Positions 1 to 8,344 of a stretch of 64,000 bases of DNA are shown piece by piece (position 1 is the stretch's first letter; every line of letters begins with the position of its first letter). The notes under the pieces were generated by a model. It was not told the origin of the DNA and searched no databases. It saw only the letters and a program-made list of their open reading frames with translations. The position numbers and the translations under genes were made by a program. The stretch spans positions 113,065 to 177,064 of the forward strand of contig NZ_JAIETU010000004.1 in assembly GCF_019744875.1 (NCBI RefSeq). Reading direction: 5' to 3'. The stretch is from Hyphomicrobium sp. (lineage in GTDB: Bacteria; Pseudomonadota; Alphaproteobacteria; Rhizobiales; Hyphomicrobiaceae).

Positions 1-678
1 GGCCAGCAGCAGCGCGTGGCGCTGGCGCGCGCCATCGCGAAAAAGCCTCGCATCGTTCTGCTCGACGAGCCGCTCGGCGCGCTCGACAAGCGTCTGCGCC
101 AGACGGCGCAGTTCGAGCTGATGGGCATTCAGGAGCGTACGGGCACGACCTTCATCATCGTCACGCACGATCAGGAAGAGGCGATGACGGTGTCGTCGCG
201 CATCGCGGTAATGGATCACGGCGAGTTCGTGCAGATCGCCACGCCCGGCGACATCTATGAGGCGCCCAACTCGCGTTACACCGCCAACTTCATCGGCGAC
301 GTGAACCTGTTCGAGGGCAAAGTCGTGAACGTGGCGGGCGGGTTCGCCGAAATCGACTGGGGTCCGGGGCTTGCCCGCTTCAAGGCTGTTGCGCCCGAAG
401 GATGCGCGGGACAGCAGCAGGTCTGGCTGGCGCTGCGTCCGGAAAAGATCCACATCGATCTCGACAAGCCGACGGACGCGAGCAATGCGCTGCCGGGCAA
501 GGTGGTGGATGTCGGCTATCTCGGGTCGATCTCGCACTACCACGTCGAGCTTGCCAACGGGCAGCGCGTGAAGGCGCTGCGAACGAACTCGTCGCGCACC
601 GTCGACCGGCCGATCAGCTGGGAGGACAAGGTCTGGCTGCAGTGGCCGGCCGAAACCGGAATCGTGCTCGCCAAGTAG
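1..678 (+). CDS. potG: Putrescine ABC transporter ATP-binding protein PotG (5' partial)
   Basis: This is the C-terminal part of the ATPase that powers putrescine import at the inner membrane; the N-terminus and Walker A lie before the window. The first codons read GQQQRVALARA, the end of the ABC signature. They are followed by Walker B with the D-loop (IVLLDEPLGALDK) and the H-loop (VTHDQEEAM). The rest is a TOBE-type regulatory domain. Its C-terminal text (LRPEKIHI, VGYLGSISHYHVEL) resembles PotG of the PotFGHI putrescine system more than PotA. Two permease genes follow on the same strand after a 35-base gap, which supports one operon. The substrate-binding protein (PotF) is presumably upstream, outside the window. 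Confidence 0.9.
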   Translation, partial: GQQQRVALARAIAKKPRIVLLDEPLGALDKRLRQTAQFELMGIQERTGTTFIIVTHDQEEAMTVSSRIAVMDHGEFVQIATPGDIYEAPNSRYTANFIGDVNLFEGKVVNVAGGFAEIDWGPGLARFKAVAPEGCAGQQQVWLALRPEKIHIDLDKPTDASNALPGKVVDVGYLGSISHYHVELANGQRVKALRTNSSRTVDRPISWEDKVWLQWPAETGIVLAK

Positions 679-713
679 TTCGCCGCTCGCCTCGTGTTGA
701 AGGATTTGATCCC

Positions 714-1595
714 ATGCGCCGCTGGCTTCTCATCTCGGTGCCCTACCTGTGGCTCCTGGTTTTCTTTCTCATTCCGTTTTTCATCGTCTTCAAGATTTCG
801 CTGTCGGATATCGCGACGGCCATTCCGCCGTATACTCCGGTGTTCGATTTCTCGATGGGCATCGGGGAGTTCATCTCGAAACTGGATTTCGAGAACTACA
901 GGTTCATTTTCAACGACAGCCTGTATGTGAACTCGTACTTCTCGGCGCTGAAGATCGCGGGCATCTCGACGGTTCTGACGCTGCTTGTCGCCTATCCGAT
1001 CGCTTACGGCATGGCGCGGGCGCCCAAGGAATGGCAGCCCACGCTCGTGATGCTGGTGATCCTGCCGTTCTGGACCTCATTTCTCATTCGCGTCTATGCG
1101 TGGATCGGCATCCTGAAGAAGGAGGGCCTGCTCAACCTGTTCCTGATGAACCTCGGCGTGATCAGCGAGCCGTTGACGATCATGAACACGCCGCTCGCGG
1201 TCTACATCGGCATCATCTACTCGTACCTGCCGTTCATGATCCTGCCGCTCTATGCGAGCCTCGAAAAGATCAACCCGGCGCTGCTCGAAGCGGCAGCCGA
1301 TCTCGGCTCGCCGCCGTGGAAGTCGTTCTGGCAGGTGACGTTCCCGCTGTCGCTTCCGGGCGTGCTGGCGGGCTGCTTCCTCGTCTTCATTCCGGCGACC
1401 GGCGAATTCGTCATTCCCGATCTGCTTGGCGGCTCGGATACGCTGATGATCGGCAAGACGCTGTGGGGTGAGTTCTTCGGCAATCGTGACTGGCCGGTGG
1501 CCTCTGCGGTGGCGGTAGTGCTGCTTCTCGTGCTGGTCATTCCGATTGTGATGTTCCAGAGCAACCAGGAAAAAGAGCGGGAGGCTGCGCGATGA
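714..1595 (+). CDS. potH: Putrescine ABC transporter permease PotH
   Basis: First inner-membrane permease of the putrescine importer, 293 aa. The ATG at 714 was chosen because it begins MRRWLLISVPYLWLLVFF, which aligns with the first membrane segment of PotH; the open frame before it overlaps potG and is not PotH-like. Family text is strong: FKISLSD..IAT..IPPYTP, LPFWTSFLIRVYAWIGILK, VYIGIIYSYLPFMILPLY, the EAA-loop region ALLEAAADLGSPPWKSFWQV, and FIPATGEFVIPDLLGG. The EAA loop docks on the PotG ATPase. Its stop overlaps the start of potI by four bases (ATGA), indicating translational coupling. Confidence 0.93.
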   Translation: MRRWLLISVPYLWLLVFFLIPFFIVFKISLSDIATAIPPYTPVFDFSMGIGEFISKLDFENYRFIFNDSLYVNSYFSALKIAGISTVLTLLVAYPIAYGMARAPKEWQPTLVMLVILPFWTSFLIRVYAWIGILKKEGLLNLFLMNLGVISEPLTIMNTPLAVYIGIIYSYLPFMILPLYASLEKINPALLEAAADLGSPPWKSFWQVTFPLSLPGVLAGCFLVFIPATGEFVIPDLLGGSDTLMIGKTLWGEFFGNRDWPVASAVAVVLLLVLVIPIVMFQSNQEKEREAAR

Positions 1596-2413
1596 GACGC
1601 TTTAGCTGGTTCAACGCGACGTCGATCGCGCTCGGATTTGCGTTTCTCTACATCCCGATCCTGCTGCTGGTGATCTACAGCTTCAACGAGTCGAAGCTCG
1701 TGACGGTGTGGGGCGGCTGGTCGACCAAGTGGTACGCGTCGCTTTTGCAGAACGAGGGTCTCCTCAACGCTGCGTGGGTGACGCTCCGGGTGGCGATCCT
1801 GTCCTCCACGCTGGCCACCATTCTCGGCACGCTGGCGGCCATCGTGCTGGTGCGGGCGGGGCGCTTCCCCGGGCGCACGCTGTTCTCGGGACTCATCTTT
1901 GCGCCGCTCGTCATGCCCGAGGTGATCACGGGCCTCTCGATGCTGCTCCTGTTCGTGGCGCTCAACATGGACCGCGGTTTCTGGACCGTCGTCATCGCGC
2001 ACGCCACGTTCTCGATGTGCTTTGCGGCGGTCGTGGTGCAGGCGCGTCTCTACGACTTCGACAAGTCGGTCGAAGAGGCGGCCATGGATCTCGGCGCGAC
2101 GCAGATCCAGACGTTCCTGCAGGTGACGTTGCCGATCATCGCGCCGTCGGTGATCTCGGCGTGGCTCTTGTCGTTCACGCTGTCGCTCGACGATCTCGTG
2201 ATCGCGAGCTTTGCGACGGGCCCCGGTGCAACGACGCTGCCCATGAAGATCTACAGCCAGGTGCGTCTCGGCGTGACGCCTGAGATCAACGCGATCTCTA
2301 CGATCATGATTGGACTTGTGACCATCGGCGTGCTCGTTGCGTCCTATTCGACGAAACGCGCGAGCCAACAGCAGGAGCGGGAGTTGAAGGCGGTTGACGC
2401 GGGCGCCAAGTAG
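1592..2413 (+). CDS. potI: Putrescine ABC transporter permease PotI
   Basis: Second inner-membrane permease, 273 aa, partner of PotH. It has about six membrane segments. Recognisable text includes YIPILLLVIYSFNESKLVTV, the EAA loop (SVEEAAMDLGATQIQTF) and the strongly conserved LSLDDLVIASFATGPGATTL typical of PotI/PotC. The ATG at 1592 overlaps the potH stop by four bases. An 8-bp inverted repeat (CGGGCGCC/GGCGCCCG, 2400-2420) spans the stop codon but has no T-run after it, so it is at best a weak transcription end before puuB. Confidence 0.93.
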   Translation: MRRFSWFNATSIALGFAFLYIPILLLVIYSFNESKLVTVWGGWSTKWYASLLQNEGLLNAAWVTLRVAILSSTLATILGTLAAIVLVRAGRFPGRTLFSGLIFAPLVMPEVITGLSMLLLFVALNMDRGFWTVVIAHATFSMCFAAVVVQARLYDFDKSVEEAAMDLGATQIQTFLQVTLPIIAPSVISAWLLSFTLSLDDLVIASFATGPGATTLPMKIYSQVRLGVTPEINAISTIMIGLVTIGVLVASYSTKRASQQQERELKAVDAGAK

Positions 2414-2562
2414 GCGCCCGGTTCGGCCGGGTCTCTGCGCTCACGGCGCCTCTGCGCCAAGTGTGTCAGGGCCCGCAGCCATGCGAAACGGCCGCGACGC
2501 GATTGAATGCGCTCGCGGCCCGGATCGTTTGCAAACACGCCTCAACCGCCTATGTAAGGTCC

Positions 2563-3837
2563 ATGTCAGCCACCCATATCAATTCCTATTACGCTGCGAC
2601 GGCCAACGATCCGACGCGCTACCCGAAGCTCGAAGGCACGATCAAGGCCGACGTTTGCGTCGTGGGGGGCGGCTTCTCCGGCGTGTCGACGGCGCTCAGC
2701 CTGGCCGAGCGCGGCTACGCGGTGGCTCTGGTCGAGGCGCGACGCATCGGCTGGGGGGCCTCGGGGCGCAACGGCGGGCAGATGATTGCCGGCATCAGCG
2801 GCGAGCATCGCATCGAGAGCCAGCTCGGCGCGGATGGGCGGCGGCTCTTGGCCGACATCCGCTATCTCGGCCACGACATCATCGAGCGTCGCGTCGAGAC
2901 GCATCAGATCCGCTGCGATCTCAAGCATGGCTGGGGCGAGGTGGCGGCTCGGCCGCGGCACATGGATTTGCTGCGCGCTTACGTCGACGAGCGCCGGGCC
3001 GAAGGCGACGGCGACCCGCTGGAGCTGGTCGAGCCAGAGGCCATGGAGCGGGTGATCGGTTCGAACGCCTATCACGGCGCCTATGTCGACCGGCGCAGCG
3101 GGCATCTGCATCCCTTGAACCTCTGCCTGGGAGAGGCGCGCGCGGCGGCTGGGCTTGGCGTGCGCATCTTCGAGGAAAGCCCGGTCGTGTCTGTGACGGG
3201 GGGCGCGTCGCCCGTGGTCGTGACGGAAGAGGGCCGCGTGGAGGCATCGTCGGTCGTGCTCGCCGGATATCTCGATCCCTCGTTCCAGACCGGACGGCTC
3301 AACGGCCTGCTGTTTCCGACCGGCAGCTACATCGTCGCGTCTGAGCCGCTAGCTGAGGATATGGCGCGCGAGATCATTCCAGGCGACCTCGCGATTGCGG
3401 ACAGCAACGTGGTGCTCGACTATTTCCGGCTGTCGGCCGATCGCCGTCTGCTGTTCGGCGGGCGCTGCAACTATTCGAACCGCGATCCGGCGGATATCCG
3501 CGAAACGCTGCGGCCGCGCATGGTCGAGGTGTTTCCGCAGCTCAAGGACGTCGCGCTCGATTTCGCGTGGGGCGGCAAGATCGACATCGTGCTGACGCGC
3601 GTGCCGGCGATCGGGCGGCGTGAGCCCAACGTCTATTATATGCAGGGCTACTGCGGGCATGGCGTGAACGCGACGCATATCGCGGGCGAGATCGTAGCCG
3701 ACGCCATTTCCGGCACGATGGAGCGGCTCGATCTGTTCGAGAAGATCCGCCACATCCGGCTGCCCGTGGGGCAGTTCCTCGGCAACCAGATGCTGGCGCT
3801 CGGGATGCTGTACTACCGGCTGCGCGACCTGCTCTAG
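2563..3837 (+). CDS. puuB: Gamma-glutamylputrescine oxidase (FAD-dependent, DAO family)
   Basis: Predicted cytosolic flavoprotein of 424 aa that oxidises gamma-glutamylputrescine to the aldehyde in the Puu putrescine-degradation pathway. The start at 2563 (MSATHINSYYAATAND) matches the PuuB N-terminus (SSYYAASAN) and has AAGG just upstream. The dinucleotide-binding motif VVGGGFSGVSTALSLAERG is at about residues 30-48, followed by the typical IGWGASGRNGGQ. Later PuuB-like text includes SGHLHPLNLCLGEA, LDYFRLSADRRLLFGG and YYMQGYCGHGVNATHIAGE. It lies 149 bases after potI, so uptake and catabolism are probably linked. Other D-amino-acid oxidase-like deaminases are possible, but the similarity and context favour PuuB. 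Confidence 0.87.
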   Translation: MSATHINSYYAATANDPTRYPKLEGTIKADVCVVGGGFSGVSTALSLAERGYAVALVEARRIGWGASGRNGGQMIAGISGEHRIESQLGADGRRLLADIRYLGHDIIERRVETHQIRCDLKHGWGEVAARPRHMDLLRAYVDERRAEGDGDPLELVEPEAMERVIGSNAYHGAYVDRRSGHLHPLNLCLGEARAAAGLGVRIFEESPVVSVTGGASPVVVTEEGRVEASSVVLAGYLDPSFQTGRLNGLLFPTGSYIVASEPLAEDMAREIIPGDLAIADSNVVLDYFRLSADRRLLFGGRCNYSNRDPADIRETLRPRMVEVFPQLKDVALDFAWGGKIDIVLTRVPAIGRREPNVYYMQGYCGHGVNATHIAGEIVADAISGTMERLDLFEKIRHIRLPVGQFLGNQMLALGMLYYRLRDLL

Positions 3838-3871
3838 GGGCGCGTATCCCCGATCAGTCGGCGGCAATAAA

Positions 3872-3910
3872 AACGGCGCGCAAGCCAATTGGTTTGCGCG
3901 CCGTTGTTGT
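3872..3910. terminator. Bidirectional intrinsic terminator
   Basis: A 15-bp stem (AACGGCGCGCAAGCC, loop AATT, GGTTTGCGCGCCGTT; one G-U pair) is followed on the + strand by GTTGTTTT and on the - strand by TTTATT. It sits between the convergent puuB and chemoreceptor genes and can end transcription from both sides. Confidence 0.85.
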
Positions 3911-3926
3911 TTTGGAGGCGGTAGGC

Positions 3927-5297
3927 TTAGCCGGCCGCGCGCTCGAGAAGGCGCGTTGCAGCCTGCTGGATCTTCGCGATGGCTTCGTCGCAGGCGACGT
4001 AGGCCGGGGTCGCAGCACCCCAGTTGTGGTTGCGAACTTCGTCGACCATCTTCGTTGCGTGGGTCTGGGCCGTGGACATCGCCGAGGCGAGGTCTGCCGC
4101 GAGTGCGGAGGCGCCGGTCGCGTTGGCAATCGCTTCGGCATCCGACATGACGCCGGCCTGCGAGAGCTGCGGGGCGGTGGCGGGCACGGGCGTTGCGCCG
4201 AGCAGGATGCGGGCGAGCTGCAGCTTCCACGAGACGGATTCGGAGCCGACGCGAATGAGTGCGGGGCCGCGGATGGGCAGGTCGGCAGATTCGAATGCCT
4301 TGCGCAGCGTGCCTTCGCACTCTTCGAGGCGCTTGCCGATCTTCTGGACCTCGTCCTTGCTCTTGGTGGCCTTCTCCGAGATGCGGACGACGTTCTGAGT
4401 GATTTCGGTGGTGGCAGCGCGCTGCTGTTCGAGCACGTTCGAGAGACCGCGGATGCGCTCGGCGACCTCGGCGACTTCATCGCCCATGCTTTCGATGATC
4501 GAGCCGACCTGGGTGACGACCGAGTTGCCGGACGCAACCGACTTCAGGCTGTCGGCGACGGCGTGGCGGATCTCGCGCATCTCGCGGGTGAGAGCTTCGA
4601 CGCGCGAACGGATTTCCTGGGTGGCCTTGCCGGTCTCGACGGAGAGGCTCTTGACCTCGGCGGCGACGACGGCGAAACCGCGGCCTGCTTCACCGGCGCG
4701 GGCGGCTTCGATGGTGGCGTTGAGAGCCAGAAGGTTGGTCTGGCGGGCGATCGAGTCGATCGAGGTCGCCATTTCGCCGATCTGGTCGACGGCGCTCTGC
4801 AGCACCGCAACCTGCTCGCCGATCTTGCTCGACTGGCCCTGGATGTTCGTCATGGCTTCGACGGCCGCGCGGCTGTCGTTAATGCAGCTGCGCATCGTGT
4901 CGCGCGCATTCTCGGTCTGCGTGGCGCTGGCGGCGGAGACGGTGGAGAGCTCGGCGATGGATGCTGCCATCTGCTCGACGGCGCTCGAGATCGAAACCGT
5001 CGACTGGGCGACTTCGCTGAAATCGTGCGACAGCCAGCCGATGTTGATGGCTGCTTCGCACGCTTCCTTGCCGAGGCCGCTGGCGACGACGAGCTGCTTG
5101 GAGTAGCCGGTCTTCACGAGGTCTACAACGCGTTCGAGGGCCTTGCCCAAGTTGCCGTCGATGGCAACCTTGGCGGCGAGCTTGCTGCGAATGAGCTCTT
5201 CGAGCGCGTCGACGAGCTGTTGCTCAGCTTTTCCGGAGGCCGCAGCCTGAATCGGCGCCTTATCCGTGGTCTCGTTGGTGCGACGCGTTGCAAACAC
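3927..5297 (-). CDS. Soluble methyl-accepting chemotaxis-like protein
   Basis: Cytoplasmic chemoreceptor-type signalling protein of 456 aa. The chosen start is the GTG at 5297, with GGAGAA six bases upstream; the frame stays open further 5' but that part is not MCP-like. It has no membrane segment. A short N-terminal region of about 90 residues precedes long helices. The conserved MCP hairpin tip (IARQTNLLALNATIEAARAG, then EAGRGFAVVAAEV) falls at about residues 183-215 and is the CheA/CheW contact site. After the coiled coil is an alanine-rich C-terminal tail of about 130 residues that I do not recognise. The input signal is unknown. A CtrA-type box lies upstream at 5414-5429. Confidence 0.85.
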   Translation of the reverse strand: MFATRRTNETTDKAPIQAAASGKAEQQLVDALEELIRSKLAAKVAIDGNLGKALERVVDLVKTGYSKQLVVASGLGKEACEAAINIGWLSHDFSEVAQSTVSISSAVEQMAASIAELSTVSAASATQTENARDTMRSCINDSRAAVEAMTNIQGQSSKIGEQVAVLQSAVDQIGEMATSIDSIARQTNLLALNATIEAARAGEAGRGFAVVAAEVKSLSVETGKATQEIRSRVEALTREMREIRHAVADSLKSVASGNSVVTQVGSIIESMGDEVAEVAERIRGLSNVLEQQRAATTEITQNVVRISEKATKSKDEVQKIGKRLEECEGTLRKAFESADLPIRGPALIRVGSESVSWKLQLARILLGATPVPATAPQLSQAGVMSDAEAIANATGASALAADLASAMSTAQTHATKMVDEVRNHNWGAATPAYVACDEAIAKIQQAATRLLERAAG

Positions 5298-5413
5298 GTG
5301 GAATTCTCCATGGCTGATGGCGGCCGGTGCGGGGCGCTCACGGGCAAACAGCCGCCCGCGAACTCTTCCGTCCGGTAGAGGAATCATCAGTCTGTAGAAT
5401 TGATCAGCATGCA

Positions 5414-5429
5414 TTAAAGTCCGCTTAAC
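5414..5429. promoter_or_regulatory. Candidate CtrA-binding site (TTAA-N7-TTAAC)
   Basis: TTAA (5414-5417), seven bases AGTCCGC, then TTAAC (5425-5429) match the alphaproteobacterial CtrA full-site consensus exactly. It lies 117 bases upstream of the GTG of the chemoreceptor-like gene, a plausible distance for a promoter element. CtrA control of chemotaxis and motility genes is common in this class; binding here is inferred from sequence only. Confidence 0.55.
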
Positions 5430-5491
5430 CGAGGCGGGGTGCGATATACTTTAGTTCTGCGATTGATAACTGTGGGGTGTCCGCAACGCGC

Positions 5492-6565
5492 TCAGCGGCG
5501 GAAGCCGGGCAGGCGCTGGAGCAGATCCTGGATCGGATTATCGACCCATGCCCGGGTGACGAAGCTGCGGTGGGAGACGTCCTCGCCGCCCGATGCGCCG
5601 GACAGAAACGTCACGTCGCCCTGGTTCAGCGGCCGGTCCAGCTCGGTTTCGTAGGCGATGTCTTTCGATGCCAGAATGCCGGCCAGCTCGACGTTCTTGT
5701 CGCGCGTGGAGCCGAGATAGGCGCTCACGAAGAATGCGGAACGGTCGTTTTCGATCCACGACGTGAACTTGCCGAGCTCTCCATAGAGTGCGTCGAGCAG
5801 TACGACGCCGCGCAGGCGTTTTTTCAGGCCGCCCTTCGTGGCACAGGTCGCGGCTGCAACGTATCCGCCGCTGTAGGCGACGAAGACGACGGGGGCGGAG
5901 GCGAAGCTCAGGGCGCTACGGCGATCACCGTGCAGCTTGGTCAGGGCCTGGGTGGCTTCGCCCATGAAGCGGCCGAAGGCTCCGGGTTCTCCGAACCGGC
6001 CGACGCTCGAATCCGCCGCGTCGACGGCAAACTGCGGGGCGATCAGGACGGCATTGGCACCCGAGCGGGTGATTTGATCTGCAACATGCTGGCGGCGCAG
6101 GACGTCGCGCTCAAGGGTGGCGCCGTGTCCGTGGAAGAAGACGACGATCACCGACGGGCGGCGAATGTCGAAGCCCTTCGGAATGTGCAGGAGGACGCGG
6201 TTGTCGTGGTAGGTCTCGTCCTCCCAGTAGAGGCGGCCGTACGGCGTCGTGTGTCCACGGCGTCCGGTTTCGTTGACGACATCGAAGAACGGGTGGCCCG
6301 AGCCGGGATCGACGCCTCCATAGGGGAAAGGCGCCGTCTGGAAGGGAAGCAGTGCGGTGCGCCCTTGTGCGAGAGGGGCCGAGCGCGACTGCACCTGATG
6401 GGGTTTCGGCACGGCTTCCGGTTTGGCGACGCGGGCCGGGTTGGGTTTGACGGGCGTCGCCTTGGCCCAGGCGGCGGGTGCTGAGAGGGTGGCAAGGGCG
6501 GCCACGACTGCGCAAACGCCCACTGCGCGCGCAGGCGAGCGCCGAGCGGTGCGTACAGGGGTCAT
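5492..6565 (-). CDS. Exported alpha/beta-hydrolase-like protein
   Basis: Predicted periplasmic or secreted protein of about 357 aa. From the ATG at 6565 it has a basic N-region (MTPVRTARRSPAR), a hydrophobic core and a cleavage-like APAAWA-KA site. Upstream in-frame ATGs at 6589 and 6610 are also possible; none has a clear ribosome site. A hydrolase-type HG loop (VVFFHGHGATLERD) and a strand-turn-helix with serine in a nucleophile-elbow position (VVFVAYSGGYVAAA) suggest an alpha/beta-hydrolase fold. The serine context is AYSGG rather than strict GxSxG, so activity is uncertain. The region between the signal peptide and the domain is proline-rich. Substrate unknown. Confidence 0.6.
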   Translation of the reverse strand: MTPVRTARRSPARAVGVCAVVAALATLSAPAAWAKATPVKPNPARVAKPEAVPKPHQVQSRSAPLAQGRTALLPFQTAPFPYGGVDPGSGHPFFDVVNETGRRGHTTPYGRLYWEDETYHDNRVLLHIPKGFDIRRPSVIVVFFHGHGATLERDVLRRQHVADQITRSGANAVLIAPQFAVDAADSSVGRFGEPGAFGRFMGEATQALTKLHGDRRSALSFASAPVVFVAYSGGYVAAATCATKGGLKKRLRGVVLLDALYGELGKFTSWIENDRSAFFVSAYLGSTRDKNVELAGILASKDIAYETELDRPLNQGDVTFLSGASGGEDVSHRSFVTRAWVDNPIQDLLQRLPGFRR

Positions 6566-6610
6566 ATCTGGTCCGGCCAAACGCCTCATGTCATCGCCGT
6601 TGTTTGCCAT

Positions 6611-6968
6611 CGCCGCTGGTCGTCCGAGGGGGCATGTCAGGCCCTGGTCATTGCCCTCGTTGGGACCACCGGTCTGCGGGCACTGGTCTCCGAACACTGG
6701 TCGGCAAGCGCTGGTCTGCGAGTACCCATTGCGAACACCCTAGGCTCGGAATGGTTTCTTGAGCCTTGACGGCTGTTTCAGGCCGCAGATCAGCAGGTCT
6801 GGTTGGCCATAGCGACCAATCGTGTCCAAGATATGAGGCGGGCGGACTGTGATCGATTTGCTCCGGAGGTGCATTTCGGCCACGTGCGATGGCGTTTTGC
6901 CGCCCGCGCTTGTTGGTCCGTGTTCCGCCTTATAGGGTTCCGGCTCAATTCAATCCGGACCCGAAACC
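6611..6968. other. 358-bp divergent intergenic region
   Basis: Separates the exported hydrolase (-) from the APC permease (+), so both promoters should lie here. Apart from four imperfect 14-bp tandem units (6671-6726) I see no gene, RNA or clear promoter boxes. If the hydrolase starts at 6589 or 6610 the region is correspondingly shorter. Confidence 0.6.
6671..6726. repeat. Four imperfect 14-bp tandem repeats
   Basis: Units GGTCTGCGGGCACT, GGTCTCCGAACACT, GGTCGGCAAGCGCT and GGTCTGCGAGTACC follow head to tail without spacers. All share GGTC at the start. They lie in the divergent intergenic region upstream of the exported hydrolase gene. Confidence 0.75.
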
Positions 6969-8309
6969 ATGACCGCGACAGATGCCGCTTTGACAGGCGG
7001 GGCACCCGACGTTCATCGACGGACGGTGCTGACGGGCACCGCAACGGCCATCGCCGTCGCGGACATGATCGGCATCGGCGTGTTCACGAGCCTCGGCTTT
7101 CAGCTCATGTCGCTGCCGTCGGGTTTCGCCGTGCTCATGCTGTGGATCGTCGGCGGCGCGGCGGCCCTGTGCGGGGCGCTTTCGTACGCCGAGCTCGCAA
7201 CAGCGTTTCCGCGTTCGGGCGGTGAGTACAATTTTCTATCGCGCATCTATCACCCCATGCTCGGCTTCATGGCCGGCTGGGTGTCGGCGACGGTTGGGTT
7301 TGCGGCACCCGTGGCGCTGGCCGCGATGGCGTTCGGCGAGTACTTCGCGGGCGCCGTGCCGGAGGCACCGCCCCTCGTGTGCGGTTTGGCCGTGGCTTGG
7401 GCTGTGACGCTTGTCCAGCTTTCCGGATCTCAGCCCAGCGTCATCTTTCAGAACGCGGCCACGGCGATCAAGGTGGCGTTAATCCTCGTTTTCATCATCG
7501 CAGGGTTTTCGGTCGGCGAGCCGCAGCCGATCTCGTTTTTGCCGAAAGAGGGCGATCTCGGCTACCTGATGAGCGCGCCGTTCGCCGTCAGCCTCGTGTT
7601 CGTCATGTACTCCTACTCGGGGTGGAACGCGGCAACCTACATTGCGGGCGACGTGCACGATCCGGCCCGCACGCTGCCGCGCGCCATGTTCTGGGCTACG
7701 CTGGTCGTCATTGCGCTCTATGTGCTGCTCAACGCCGTGTTTCTCTATACGACGCCGATGAGCGCCATGGCCGGGCAGCTCAACGTCGCGCAGGTGGCTG
7801 GAGAGCATATTTTCGGCGCCACGGGCGGGCGCATCGTGGCGGGGCTCATCTGTGTCGGCCTCGTGTCCGCGATCAGCGCCATGATGTGGATCGGTCCGCG
7901 CGTGACGGTGGCCATGGGCGAGGACTTTGCGCTGCTCCGCCCGTTTGCGCGCTACACCCGGAGCGGCGTGCCAGCGACGGCCATCCTGCTCCAGATCTCG
8001 GTGGTGACGCTTCTGCTTTTGACGCAAAGCTTCGAAGCCGTGCTCGACTTCATCCAGTTCAGCCTGACGCTGTGCTCGTTCCTGGCCGTGGCGGGCGTGA
8101 TCGTGCTGCGCGTGACGCAGCCGCATCTTTCGCGGCCGTACAAGGTCTGGGCCTTTCCGCTAACGCCGGTCGTGTTCCTCGCCGTCACAGGTTTCATGAT
8201 GGCTTACCTTCTTTTCGAAAAACCCTGGCAGTCACTCGCCAGCCTCGCGCTTATGGCGTCCGGTCTTGCGCTGTTTGCGCTGTCGAAACGGGATGAGGCA
8301 CGGACGTGA
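6969..8309 (+). CDS. APC-family amino acid permease
   Basis: Inner-membrane transporter of 446 aa with about 12 membrane segments. The family hallmark near the N-terminus is present (GTATAIAVADMIGIGVFTSL, at about residues 23-42), followed by SYAELATAFPRSGGEYNFL, the usual substrate/cation pathway motif. The central MYSYSGWNAATYIAGDVHDPARTLPRA stretch, here read in parts, is typical of APC/LAT-like members. Substrate is not predictable from the sequence. The following gene starts either four bases before this stop (GTG 8306) or 35 bases after it, so the two are likely cotranscribed. Confidence 0.85.
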   Translation: MTATDAALTGGAPDVHRRTVLTGTATAIAVADMIGIGVFTSLGFQLMSLPSGFAVLMLWIVGGAAALCGALSYAELATAFPRSGGEYNFLSRIYHPMLGFMAGWVSATVGFAAPVALAAMAFGEYFAGAVPEAPPLVCGLAVAWAVTLVQLSGSQPSVIFQNAATAIKVALILVFIIAGFSVGEPQPISFLPKEGDLGYLMSAPFAVSLVFVMYSYSGWNAATYIAGDVHDPARTLPRAMFWATLVVIALYVLLNAVFLYTTPMSAMAGQLNVAQVAGEHIFGATGGRIVAGLICVGLVSAISAMMWIGPRVTVAMGEDFALLRPFARYTRSGVPATAILLQISVVTLLLLTQSFEAVLDFIQFSLTLCSFLAVAGVIVLRVTQPHLSRPYKVWAFPLTPVVFLAVTGFMMAYLLFEKPWQSLASLALMASGLALFALSKRDEART

Positions 8310-8344
8310 CGCCAACCAACTCACACATTGAGGGATTGCAGCAG

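Noticed and set aside
2400..2420. Stem CGGGCGCC/GGCGCCCG as a terminator of potI
   Set aside because: It overlaps the stop codon and lacks a T-run, so it is not convincing as a terminator.
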